From the NCBI RefSeq assembly GCF_963511525.1, contig NZ_CAUPIY010000004.1, positions 62,001 through 126,000 of the forward strand: a stretch of 64,000 nt of DNA, read 5' to 3'. Shown piece by piece: positions 26,319 through 34,148 of the stretch (the stretch's first letter is position 1; every line of letters starts with the position of its first letter). The notes beneath the pieces are model-generated. The model was not told where the DNA came from, ran no database searches, and worked only from the letters and a program-made list of their open reading frames with translations. The stretch is from Mobiluncus sp963511525. GTDB lineage: Bacteria; Actinomycetota; Actinomycetes; Actinomycetales; Actinomycetaceae. Made by a program: the position numbers and the translations under genes.

Positions 26319-26757
26319 CCAAATCACCCTTAGAGTTACGCTTGACACCCGCTGAATTCGACTGATTCCCCGCAGTTTTTGCATCGTTGGCTTCCATTTG
26401 CGCGGCCGCCTGTTTCCACGCGTCCGCCAGCGGCTCAAACAGCTCCCGAATCTCTTGGGCTTTATCGGCATCGCCCTGCACGTTGGCGTTGACCAGTTCT
26501 TTCATGGCATACACATACAGAGCCATCAAGCCCTCAGCGCCGTCCCACACATCCATCCGCAGGGACGACATCAACTCGGCGATGATGTCCTGAGCATGAG
26601 TGAGATTTTTATGCGCTTCAACCCGGTTCTGACCGCGCAGGGCTTTCTCAGCCCGTCCAATATCAAGCAACAGTCGGTCATAAAGCATTGTAAGCAGCCT
26701 CGCGGGAGAAGCTGTCGCAATAGAGTCTTGTTGGAACCGGTTAATTGCGGTTTGCAT
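26308..26757 (-). CDS. fliS: Flagellin export chaperone FliS
   Basis: FliS binds newly made flagellin and carries it to the export gate. The protein starts QTAINRFQQDSIATASPARL, followed by LLTMLYDRLLLDIGRAEKAL, the FliS core, and VWDGAEGLMALYVYAMKELV. At 149 residues it carries a C-terminal Asn/Ser/Gly tail beyond the usual 125-130. It follows fliD with a gap of about 118 bp. The flagellin it serves is not in the window. Confidence 0.94.
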   Translation of the reverse strand: MQTAINRFQQDSIATASPARLLTMLYDRLLLDIGRAEKALRGQNRVEAHKNLTHAQDIIAELMSSLRMDVWDGAEGLMALYVYAMKELVNANVQGDADKAQEIRELFEPLADAWKQAAAQMEANDAKTAGNQSNSAGVKRNSKGDLGVG

Positions 26758-26875
26758 AGTTTCCCTCCGTAAAAATCACTACCCACTACTACAATACTTC
26801 GGCTGGGTCACTAATACAGTGAACCCAGCCGAAATACCACAAAATCTGCGTGAAGAATCTTCAGTCTGTCAAAAA

Positions 26876-28441
26876 CTATCTCGGCAGCCCGGCCAACTGA
26901 GAAGTCAGCCAAGCCTGCTGCTGACTGAAGCCGGCCAGCAAGGTCTCCAACCGAGAGTACTGCTGCTTCAAAGATGCCTCCTTGCGCACCATACGCTCCG
27001 TAAAGTCGCTAATCCGAGACTCGACGTAGCTCTTCTCGTCGTCGTTGGACTTGATAACACTCGTCAGCATTCCCGTGCTCGAATCGGAAATGTTGCTGCC
27101 GAAATCCCCAAGTTTTTCGGCAAAAGCAGACACAACTTTTTCCGTCCTGGTCGGGTCAGACTCCATCATGGCCTGGAACTTAGACTCGTCAAACTCCACT
27201 TTCAAACCATCAGAGGTGTTCTTCAGGACAATCCCGAAGTCCTCCGCAGAATAGGTTTGAGCATTCCCCGCAGCATCCTTAATCGTGATTCCAGAGGAGA
27301 GCATATCCCCTAGCTCGGACTGCACTTGGCGACCAATCGAGTTTGATAGGACACCCGGAGCCTTCCACGTAGACTTTCTTCCGTCTTCATCAGTTCGGGT
27401 TTGCTCCACCGACTTCATGCCTTTGGCCAAAGTCCCCAGAATCTTGTTCACGTCTCCGACGAGAGACTTCACCTTGCTGGTTGCTTCGGACTGGTCGGCC
27501 ACGACATCAATCTTGACGCCCTTGGTCAGGTATCCGGGGTAGACACTGGTTCCGTCCGCCTTGGTTTCCGCCTTCACACCAGAAATATCCACCGTGACCT
27601 TATCCATCAACTCAATCTGGTTGGAGGAATATTGGTGGTCCTCACCGTAGAGGGAGATAACCGCATCACTGGACGCCCGGCGCACCGTGCCGTTATAAGA
27701 GGTAATCCCCGAAGTGGCGAAACGTAGCGCTGTCGTATCCTCAAAGGCGTAAGACACCGATTGAGAAGCCGCGTCGGGAGTGGTGGTCTTAGGGGTGACG
27801 GATAGACCCTTCGTCACGTCCCCGGCAAAAATCTTGAAGTCTCCAGCCTCGGCGCCAGTTTCCTTGCCGGTGACCTGCAATACATACTGGGCTTGTCCGT
27901 TGCTGTCGCTGACGCGCACCACCGTGGCAGCCACGCCGGAATCCTTCACGGAGTTAATTGCCTGGGCAATATCCTGCATAGAGTTGGAAGCCGGAGTAAT
28001 GTTCGTGACCTTATTCCCCACCATAATGGAGAATGAGCCGCCCTGGCCGATTGCATTGGTAAGCTCGGTGAGCTGATTGCTGTCAAAGGTAACCTGCTTG
28101 GACTGAGCCAGGGACTTGATGTCGAACTCCACCGACCCCACGGCCGCGCCAGCCTTGGTGCTGACACTGACCATTTCGCTAGAGGAAGAGCCCTTCACTG
28201 CACCCCAGACAGCCGAGGCGTCAAGGCTTTTATCGAACTTGCTTTCCTTGCCGTAAACCGTCCAAGCATTCTTCGTCAAGGCTGCCAGCTGTGTGTTCAA
28301 ATCCCGGAATGCCTTAGTGCGGGATTCAAGCTGGACTTTCTTGGTCTGCAGACCCTTACCGGCCTGCCATTCCAGAGCCATTAGCTTCTGGACAATTCCC
28401 TCGGTATTGAAACCGCCAATACCGCTTATACCCATACCCAT
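26876..28441 (-). CDS. fliD: Flagellar filament cap protein FliD
   Basis: FliD caps the filament and guides flagellin assembly. The N-terminus (ISGIGGFNTEGIVQKLMALE) and the C-terminal coiled region (ESRISDFTERMVRKEASLKQ and QYSRLETLLAGFSQQQAWLT) are diagnostic. The ATG at 28439-28441 is preferred since AAGGAG sits just upstream; an earlier ATG would add five residues. Length 521 is typical. The leader carries a possible CsrA-binding hairpin and a FliA-type promoter, so both transcription and translation may be flagellum-controlled. Confidence 0.94.
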   Translation of the reverse strand: MGMGISGIGGFNTEGIVQKLMALEWQAGKGLQTKKVQLESRTKAFRDLNTQLAALTKNAWTVYGKESKFDKSLDASAVWGAVKGSSSSEMVSVSTKAGAAVGSVEFDIKSLAQSKQVTFDSNQLTELTNAIGQGGSFSIMVGNKVTNITPASNSMQDIAQAINSVKDSGVAATVVRVSDSNGQAQYVLQVTGKETGAEAGDFKIFAGDVTKGLSVTPKTTTPDAASQSVSYAFEDTTALRFATSGITSYNGTVRRASSDAVISLYGEDHQYSSNQIELMDKVTVDISGVKAETKADGTSVYPGYLTKGVKIDVVADQSEATSKVKSLVGDVNKILGTLAKGMKSVEQTRTDEDGRKSTWKAPGVLSNSIGRQVQSELGDMLSSGITIKDAAGNAQTYSAEDFGIVLKNTSDGLKVEFDESKFQAMMESDPTRTEKVVSAFAEKLGDFGSNISDSSTGMLTSVIKSNDDEKSYVESRISDFTERMVRKEASLKQQYSRLETLLAGFSQQQAWLTSQLAGLPR

Positions 28442-28465
28442 GATTTCTCCTTCCATGGAATAAAA

Positions 28466-28492
28466 GGTGTTATCCCATCCTGAGATAACGCC
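28466..28492 (-). promoter_or_regulatory. fliD leader hairpin, candidate CsrA site
   Basis: In the fliD mRNA the arms GGCGUUAUC and GAUAACACC form a stem (six contiguous pairs, one mismatch, two more G-C pairs) that presents a nine-base loop, UCAGGAUGG. CsrA binds GGA in hairpin loops with consensus RUACARGGAUGU, so the AGGAUG loop fits well. A second AAGGA lies in the fliD ribosome site about 20 nt downstream, a two-site layout like the CsrA control of hag in Bacillus. Confidence 0.5.
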
Positions 28493-28541
28493 GAGGCACA
28501 GAACACCGACAGGTGTCCCGCTGACACTACCTCACGCTTAA

Positions 28542-28568
28542 TTGTCGGCCATTAACTCTGAAAATTAA
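28542..28568 (-). promoter_or_regulatory. FliA-type promoter for fliD
   Basis: On the minus strand TTAA (28565-28568), 15 bases, then GCCGACAA (28542-28549) matches the flagellar sigma pattern TAAA-N15-GCCGATAA at 10 of 12 positions. The fliD start is about 100 bp downstream, past the leader hairpin. Confidence 0.55.
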
Positions 28569-28575
28569 GGAGAAA

Positions 28576-29877
28576 TTATTTTTTTCGTCGATTCCGGCGT
28601 GCTTCCGCCCGCATATTCTGCTGTCGAATCGACAATCCTCCCAGGTAAGAGGTGGTTGGCGGGGTCGGTGGTTTTTCTTCTTCCGCCGTGAGTTCCACTT
28701 CGGGTTCCCCACCACGAGATCGGACTTTGTCTTTACTTTTAGGTTTCTGAGCTTCTTCGGCGGCGCGCTTGGCTTCCTGCTCCGCTTCGATACGGGCCTT
28801 CGCCTGCGCCGTGCCACGGGCGTGACCAGCCAGGAAACTCTTGGTCGAAGTACCCGACGAATCTTCGGTGGAGGACTCCCCCTCCTTTTCCTTACGGCGA
28901 GACGACCCCGCAGTCCCGCCGGACGAAACTTGTGACAACGAATCACGCAGAGACGACGAACGGGGACGAGTCGCCCCGGAAGAATCCCGCGGGCGACTCC
29001 GCGCTGACGAGGAGTCAGGGGGTGGAATCAGCGTGTCCTCTATCTCCAGGTCCACGTCTGAATCTGCGCGCAGCATCTCATCAGCGTGATCTTCAATCTT
29101 TTGGAAGTAGTTCTCGCGGCGTTTCTTAACGATGCCGGTGACTTCTTCGTTTTCTTCCGCGGCCGTTTCGGGATCGAGGTGGCGGTTCATCCCCTCGCGC
29201 ATCAGGGTGAGCGCCTCTGAACGTAGCTGGGACACCCGCGACTGGGTAACACCCAGCTCATCGGCGACATCTTGAATCGGACGTTCCTCGAAAAATACCT
29301 GTTCCACCACGTAGCGCAGGCGCTGGGGCAGAGCCCGCACCGCCGCGCGCAGATACACCAGGCGCTCATCGTCCAGCAGCGTATCCTCCGGGGAGGGGCT
29401 TTCATCAGGCACTTCCAGGGTCCGCTCGTCGTCTTTGCCGGCGGGCGCATCCATCGAAATGACACGGCGGGCGGCGTCTTGCTGGGCGGACTCCACCGTC
29501 TCTACGTCCACTCCCAAGGCCGAAGCGAGTTCCTCTTTCGTGGGGGCGCGTCCCGCGGCAGCGGTGAGGGTAGAGGTCATTTCTTCCAGTTGCTTGGTGC
29601 GTTGGCGGGCCCCGCGCGTCGCCCAGTCCATAGAACGCAGCTCGTCCAGCATGGCCCCGCGAATCCGGTAAATTGCGTAGCGATGAAAGGGCACCCCGGT
29701 TGATGGATCGTAAGAATTAGCAGCTTGCACCAGAGCCAAAGAACCCGCCGAAGCGAGGTCTTCACGCTGCACAAAAGACGGGACACGGCGCAGCAACTCC
29801 GCCACTTGGTAACCAACCAAGGGGAGGTTTTTTTCAATTAGTTCGTTGCGGTTCACTTCGCCGAGTGAAGCCTCCAC
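28576..29877 (-). CDS. fliA: FliA/WhiG-type RNA polymerase sigma factor with a long C-terminal tail
   Basis: Residues 1-235 are a complete sigma-28 family factor: region 2 with SFVQREDLASAGSLALVQAA and FHRYAIYRIRGAMLDELRSM, region 3, and region 4 with RPIQDVADELGVTQSRVSQL. Such factors transcribe late flagellar genes. Usual length is 240-260 residues, but this one has 433. The extra 200 residues are Glu-rich, then Ser/Arg-rich, then a Lys/Ala/Glu segment, ending in Arg/Lys. The start is GTG with a good GAGGAG ribosome site. It is divergent from flgN, and matching promoters lie before flgN and fliD. No anti-sigma FlgM is seen. Confidence 0.9.
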   Translation of the reverse strand: MEASLGEVNRNELIEKNLPLVGYQVAELLRRVPSFVQREDLASAGSLALVQAANSYDPSTGVPFHRYAIYRIRGAMLDELRSMDWATRGARQRTKQLEEMTSTLTAAAGRAPTKEELASALGVDVETVESAQQDAARRVISMDAPAGKDDERTLEVPDESPSPEDTLLDDERLVYLRAAVRALPQRLRYVVEQVFFEERPIQDVADELGVTQSRVSQLRSEALTLMREGMNRHLDPETAAEENEEVTGIVKKRRENYFQKIEDHADEMLRADSDVDLEIEDTLIPPPDSSSARSRPRDSSGATRPRSSSLRDSLSQVSSGGTAGSSRRKEKEGESSTEDSSGTSTKSFLAGHARGTAQAKARIEAEQEAKRAAEEAQKPKSKDKVRSRGGEPEVELTAEEEKPPTPPTTSYLGGLSIRQQNMRAEARRNRRKK

Positions 29878-30006
29878 CGTGTCTCTCCTCAGAAAAAATC
29901 GCAGGTGCAGTCCAAATCAGTTTACCTTTTATACCCTTTAATTAGCGGTAGATTACTGAGGAATCGTCAGGATTGAGAGATTGGCAATTTTACGTGTAAG
30001 TTTAGC

Positions 30007-30033
30007 TAAAGACCGGTCAAGCATTGACGATTG
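30007..30033 (+). promoter_or_regulatory. FliA-type promoter for flgN-flgK-flgL-fliW
   Basis: TAAA (30007-30010), 15 bases, then GACGATTG (30026-30033) resembles the FliA consensus TAAA-N15-GCCGATAA, with three mismatches in the -10. The flgN start is 24 bp downstream. A housekeeping-like TTGGCA-N16-TAGCTA (29981-30008) overlaps, so two promoters are possible. Confidence 0.5.
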
Positions 30034-30056
30034 TGCTGACTGAGGAGGAGGACGCT

Positions 30057-30542
30057 ATGTCATTGGACGCATTATCACGCCAGCTGTGGAAACAACGCGA
30101 AACTCTGGAGGTCATGCTGTTCAAGCTGGAGGAAGAACGTTTGATTACTTCCACGGCCTCGTCCCGGTGGCTGCCGCGCGCCACCCGTGAGCTGGAAGCC
30201 GTCATTGCGCAGGCCCAAACGATGGAACTGGAACGCTCTATGGAATCTGAAGCCGTGGCGGTCGACTTGGGACTGCCGCCCGAGGCCTCCCTGAAAGAAA
30301 TCGCCGAGGCGGCCGACGAACCGTGGAAGACCCTGCTGAACCAGCACCGCGAAGCCCTCATCTCCCTGACTTCTGAAATCGCCGATATGTCCCAGGCGAA
30401 CCAGGAAGTCCTGGCCTCCCTGCAGCGCGCCACCCAGGAAACCCTGATGAGCATGCAGGGCGCGGAAGAAGTTTATGGTGAGGACGGGGGAATCCACGCC
30501 TCTGGAACAGGCGAATCCACCATGCTTGACACCTCAATGTAA
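30057..30542 (+). CDS. flgN: FlgN-like flagellar chaperone
   Basis: A 161-residue helical protein placed directly before flgK and flgL, the position of FlgN, which escorts those two hook-filament junction proteins to the export gate. It contains LSRQLWKQRETLEVMLFKLE and LLNQHREALISLTSEIADMS, typical of FlgN-like amphipathic helices. The ATG at 30057 is chosen since GAGGAGGAGGA lies 7-10 bases upstream; an earlier in-frame start at 30024 lies inside the promoter. Family identity rests on position and helix pattern. Confidence 0.75.
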   Translation: MSLDALSRQLWKQRETLEVMLFKLEEERLITSTASSRWLPRATRELEAVIAQAQTMELERSMESEAVAVDLGLPPEASLKEIAEAADEPWKTLLNQHREALISLTSEIADMSQANQEVLASLQRATQETLMSMQGAEEVYGEDGGIHASGTGESTMLDTSM

Positions 30543-30669
30543 GAACAAGACCGCGGGGTTTTTGAAAAAATTCTTATATCTGAGCTTTTCAAGCCGATGA
30601 GCTTAAACGTGGGCGCGAGAGGCGACACAAAGATTGAGTAAGCACACAGGCTAGAGAAAGGACACTCCG

Positions 30670-32640
30670 ATGGGTTCAACGTTTTCTTCGCTGAACGCCG
30701 GATTGACCGGTCTTTATGCAGCCCAACGTCTCATCGAGGTTTCCGGGCAGAACATAAACAACATGAACACCCCCGGCTACACCCGCCAGCGCGTCGACCA
30801 AAAAGCTCTTGGCATCGGTTCCGAACCTTCCATCTGGGCTGGATCAGTACCCCAGGGCGGCGGCGTAGAGATTACCGGGGAAAGTCGTTTGGGTGATTTC
30901 TTTCTCGACGCGAAACTCCGTTTGGAGACCGGCCGTGCCGCTTCCACAAAACAGGTTTCCAAATCCTGGAACGCGATTGAAGCGTCTATGGACGAGTTGG
31001 GCAAGATGTCTGTGTCCAACTCACTACGAAACTTTTACAAGTCCTGGGGAGACGTCAACAATTCTTCGGACAATCGTGGGGCGCGCTCGACCGCCATTGG
31101 TAACGCCCAAGCGCTCGTGACCCAGATTCAGACCGGGTACACTCATATCGCCGACCAGTGGAAGAACGCCAGGCACGAACTGGAAGCCCATGTTTCTGAT
31201 TTGAATGCCACTATGGATTCCGTGGTAAACCTTAACGACCGGATTCGTAGAGGAACCTTGGTGGGCCAAAACGTCAACCACCTGATTGATGAACGTGACA
31301 AGCTCGCCCTGCATATTTCGGAGCTGACTGGGGCCACCGTGCGAAAGTCGAAGGCGATTTACACGAAAGAAAACGCCCCGCATCCGTCCATGATTGGGAC
31401 TGCTTACGAAGACGGCACGATTGAAATCATGCTGTCCGGTAACTCTTTGGTCGGCAAAGACTATGCGAACCATTTTGTGGTTTCCGGTTCATATGACATG
31501 CCGGGAATCGATGCGGCTCCGCGCGAGATGTACCAAAAATCTGTCGATGCCCTTACTGCTGGCGGAAAGAGCCTGGACGATAAATTCACCCGCAACGGGG
31601 TTGAAATCCAGAAATACCAGGCAAAGGTGAGCGTATATACCGCTGCTGACACCTCCGATAAGTCGAAAATCGGCCACAAATACGTAGCCTTTTATGACAT
31701 GGAGGATCATGGCAAGAAAGTCCCTGGCACCGATCAGGAGTTTGCTCTGGGCGATTTTCATCGCGATGAAGGTCCAGTGCGCTTGACCTGGGACATTGGC
31801 GGACATGAAATCGCCATTAAAGAAGGAGTCATCGGCGGTATAGCCCAAAACTTACGACCGGCCGAGATTCCCGGAGTGTCCGGAACCATCGGCAAGGGCG
31901 GCTCTTGGGCAGAAGCCGGCAAACTCTATAACGACGTGGCTACGAATATCGCCACGGAAGTCAACGCCATCCACGCCAACGATGTGGCTCAAGGCGGGAA
32001 AAACAACACCAAGACCCTTTTGACTAAAGAAGTAAAGTTTAAGCTCGCGGACCTGAGCAAAGACACGACCGATCCGAACCGTCTGGCCGACCCTGGCGTA
32101 ACCATAAAGCGCAGCGACTACAAGACCGACGAGCTTTTCGACCGAGCCGTGCAAGACAAGGTAGCAGAACTCGAAAAGAGCAATCCCGGACATGCCGCCA
32201 TCTACGAAACCGTAAAGGAAAACGGCGGGGACTTCTTTAAGTTTGCCGCCACCGACAACAAGCTGCCCGCCGCGATGCGCCTCAAAGTCGCGATTACTGA
32301 CCCACAGGCCATCGCCGCCGGTGTAGAGACGGCTGGTATCTATGATGGTTCGGTTGCTCTGAGGCTGGGAGGCCAGCAGGACGCTCCCACTTCGGCTCTC
32401 AACGAATGGGGTAAGTCCGTAGTGGACATCGGGGTGCACGCTTCGGGAGCCTCCGACAAATACAACTTGGCAGAACAGACGCGCCACATTGCGGAGCAAC
32501 AGCAAAAGAGCCAGTCCAGTGTGGACATGAACGAAGAAGTAATGAACCTGATTCGCGGCCAGCACGCCTATGCGGGCGCGGCCAGAATCACCAGCACTGT
32601 TAACCAGATGTTGGAGACCCTTATCAACTTAGGTAGGTGA
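30670..32640 (+). CDS. flgK: Flagellar hook-filament junction protein FlgK
   Basis: FlgK (HAP1) joins hook and filament. The N-terminus SSLNAGLTGLYAAQRLIEVS with GQNINNMNTPGYTRQRVD is diagnostic, and the C-terminus ends with VDMNEEVMNLIRGQHAYAGA and ARITSTVNQMLETLINLGR. At 656 residues it is longer than the common 450-550; the extra length is in the middle (about residues 240-560), likely surface-exposed domains. The ribosome site is AGAAAGGA. Its stop overlaps the flgL start. Confidence 0.95.
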   Translation: MGSTFSSLNAGLTGLYAAQRLIEVSGQNINNMNTPGYTRQRVDQKALGIGSEPSIWAGSVPQGGGVEITGESRLGDFFLDAKLRLETGRAASTKQVSKSWNAIEASMDELGKMSVSNSLRNFYKSWGDVNNSSDNRGARSTAIGNAQALVTQIQTGYTHIADQWKNARHELEAHVSDLNATMDSVVNLNDRIRRGTLVGQNVNHLIDERDKLALHISELTGATVRKSKAIYTKENAPHPSMIGTAYEDGTIEIMLSGNSLVGKDYANHFVVSGSYDMPGIDAAPREMYQKSVDALTAGGKSLDDKFTRNGVEIQKYQAKVSVYTAADTSDKSKIGHKYVAFYDMEDHGKKVPGTDQEFALGDFHRDEGPVRLTWDIGGHEIAIKEGVIGGIAQNLRPAEIPGVSGTIGKGGSWAEAGKLYNDVATNIATEVNAIHANDVAQGGKNNTKTLLTKEVKFKLADLSKDTTDPNRLADPGVTIKRSDYKTDELFDRAVQDKVAELEKSNPGHAAIYETVKENGGDFFKFAATDNKLPAAMRLKVAITDPQAIAAGVETAGIYDGSVALRLGGQQDAPTSALNEWGKSVVDIGVHASGASDKYNLAEQTRHIAEQQQKSQSSVDMNEEVMNLIRGQHAYAGAARITSTVNQMLETLINLGR

Positions 32641-33629
32641 GTGGCATGATTACCCGCATGACAACCTCGATGATGGCTAGTTCCTCTTTGGCATCCGTGC
32701 AGCGAAACTTCACCCGCTTGGCCGATGTTAACGAACAGATGTCCTCCGGCAAACGCATGAAGTTCGCCTCTGATGACCCGGCCTCGTCCGTTTCCTCGAT
32801 GCGCCTACGCAAGGAGCTGTCCGCAACTGAACAGTACAGCCGCAACATAGACGACGCTGCCTCCTGGATGCAAACAGCGGATTCCGCCATGCTGTCCGTG
32901 TCAGATATGTACCGCAAGGCCAAGAGCACCCTGATTCACTCCGTGAACTCCGCCAATGGACCCACCTCGCTGCGGGCTCTCGCCGCAGACCTCGAACAGC
33001 AGGCTCAAGCTATCATGTCTCAGACCAACGCCACCTACCTGGGGCGCACAGTTTTCGCCGGAAACTCTGACAAGGGCAGCGTTTTCCGCCCCGGTGTTGA
33101 CACTGAGGGAAACCGGATTTTCCTGCCCACCGAGACAGACGAAGTGACCGCTAAGCCCGTCAATCGTCGCATCAACGCCAACACGACACTGCCGGCGAAT
33201 ATGGACGGAAACCAGATTTTTGGCACCGGTACTATCAAGTGGACCGGCACCCCAGCCACCACCATCGACACTTCCAACAACCCCTCCGCCATGAACCTTC
33301 TGACAGAGGCCGCCAAGATTCTGCGCACCGGAACCCTGGAAGGCGATAATGTCGACAAACTTCTGGCTATCCAGAACCAGCTCGACAAGAAGGCCCAAGA
33401 TTTGTATGAAGGCATGTCTACGTTAGGGGCACGCCACAAGCAAGTTATCGAGGCTCAAGACAACATTGTTGGGGACCTGCAAGCCGTCAAAAAACAGCTT
33501 TCAGATGTCGAAAACGTCGATATTCAAGCCGCCACGATTGAAATGTCACTGGCGAATATGGCTTACCAAGCTTCTCTTAGCTCAACTCAGCGTGTCGTGC
33601 AACCAAGTTTGCTAGACTACTTACGATGA
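32637..33629 (+). CDS. flgL: Flagellar hook-filament junction protein FlgL
   Basis: FlgL (HAP3) is a flagellin-like junction protein. It has VQRNFTRLADVNEQMSSGKR and PASSVSSMRLRKELSATEQ at the N-terminus and VDIQAATIEMSLANMAYQAS at the C-terminus, the D0/D1 helices. Length 330 is normal. The GTG at 32637 overlaps the flgK stop as GTGA; an ATG nine bases later is an alternative. It is the closest flagellin-like sequence in the window. Confidence 0.94.
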   Translation: MSGMITRMTTSMMASSSLASVQRNFTRLADVNEQMSSGKRMKFASDDPASSVSSMRLRKELSATEQYSRNIDDAASWMQTADSAMLSVSDMYRKAKSTLIHSVNSANGPTSLRALAADLEQQAQAIMSQTNATYLGRTVFAGNSDKGSVFRPGVDTEGNRIFLPTETDEVTAKPVNRRINANTTLPANMDGNQIFGTGTIKWTGTPATTIDTSNNPSAMNLLTEAAKILRTGTLEGDNVDKLLAIQNQLDKKAQDLYEGMSTLGARHKQVIEAQDNIVGDLQAVKKQLSDVENVDIQAATIEMSLANMAYQASLSSTQRVVQPSLLDYLR

Positions 33630-34078
33630 GCACTAACGACGAAGTTACCGAAAACACTGAAACCGCCGGCGACGGCGAGGATTTTCCGATGCTCAAAATC
33701 CGGATGGTTCGGCCCATGCCGGGCCTGGAAAGCCACCTGGATTTCAGCCTGACCGCAGTGGACGAGACCGGGGTTCTATGGACTTTGAAGTCTGTTATTG
33801 ACCCCAACGTTCGCCTCTTTGCGGTTCCGCCGATTGCCTTCTTTGACGGCTACACCCCGATGATTCCCTCCTCAGCGCGGGATCGCGTTGGCTTGAACAA
33901 GGGCGAGGAACCTTTCATTCTCGTCATTGTCCACCCCGCGACGGGGTCCTATCCCCACACGGCAAACCTGCTGGCACCCCTGGTGATTAATCCAGAAAAC
34001 ATGAATGCCTTGCAGGTCGTGTTAGAGGATCAGGACTGGCCGTTACAGGCGCCCATCGGAGACCCCAAGGAATCCTAA
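33626..34078 (+). CDS. fliW: Flagellar assembly factor FliW (CsrA antagonist)
   Basis: A 150-residue FliW with GVLWTLKSVIDPNVRLFAV in the N-terminal half and ANLLAPLVINPENMNALQVV in the C-terminal half, both conserved. FliW binds either CsrA or flagellin: when flagellin is exported, free FliW sequesters CsrA and lets flagellin be translated. Its ATG overlaps the flgL stop by four bases. CsrA is encoded 33 kb away at the other end of the same locus, so the full control pair is present. Confidence 0.93.
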   Translation: MSTNDEVTENTETAGDGEDFPMLKIRMVRPMPGLESHLDFSLTAVDETGVLWTLKSVIDPNVRLFAVPPIAFFDGYTPMIPSSARDRVGLNKGEEPFILVIVHPATGSYPHTANLLAPLVINPENMNALQVVLEDQDWPLQAPIGDPKES

Positions 34079-34110
34079 ATTTCAGTTTTTCGGTACCAAG
34101 ATGACCTTTC

Positions 34111-34148
34111 AGCGCCCCGGCACGAGCCGCGGCGCTAGGGTCGTTTTT
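34111..34148 (+). terminator. Terminator after fliW
   Basis: AGCGCC-C-CGGC (34111-34121) pairs with GCCG-C-GGCGCT (34126-34136) around an ACGA loop, with one C/C mismatch. A run of five T follows at 34144-34148. It separates the flagellar operon from the convergent purD gene. Confidence 0.7.
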
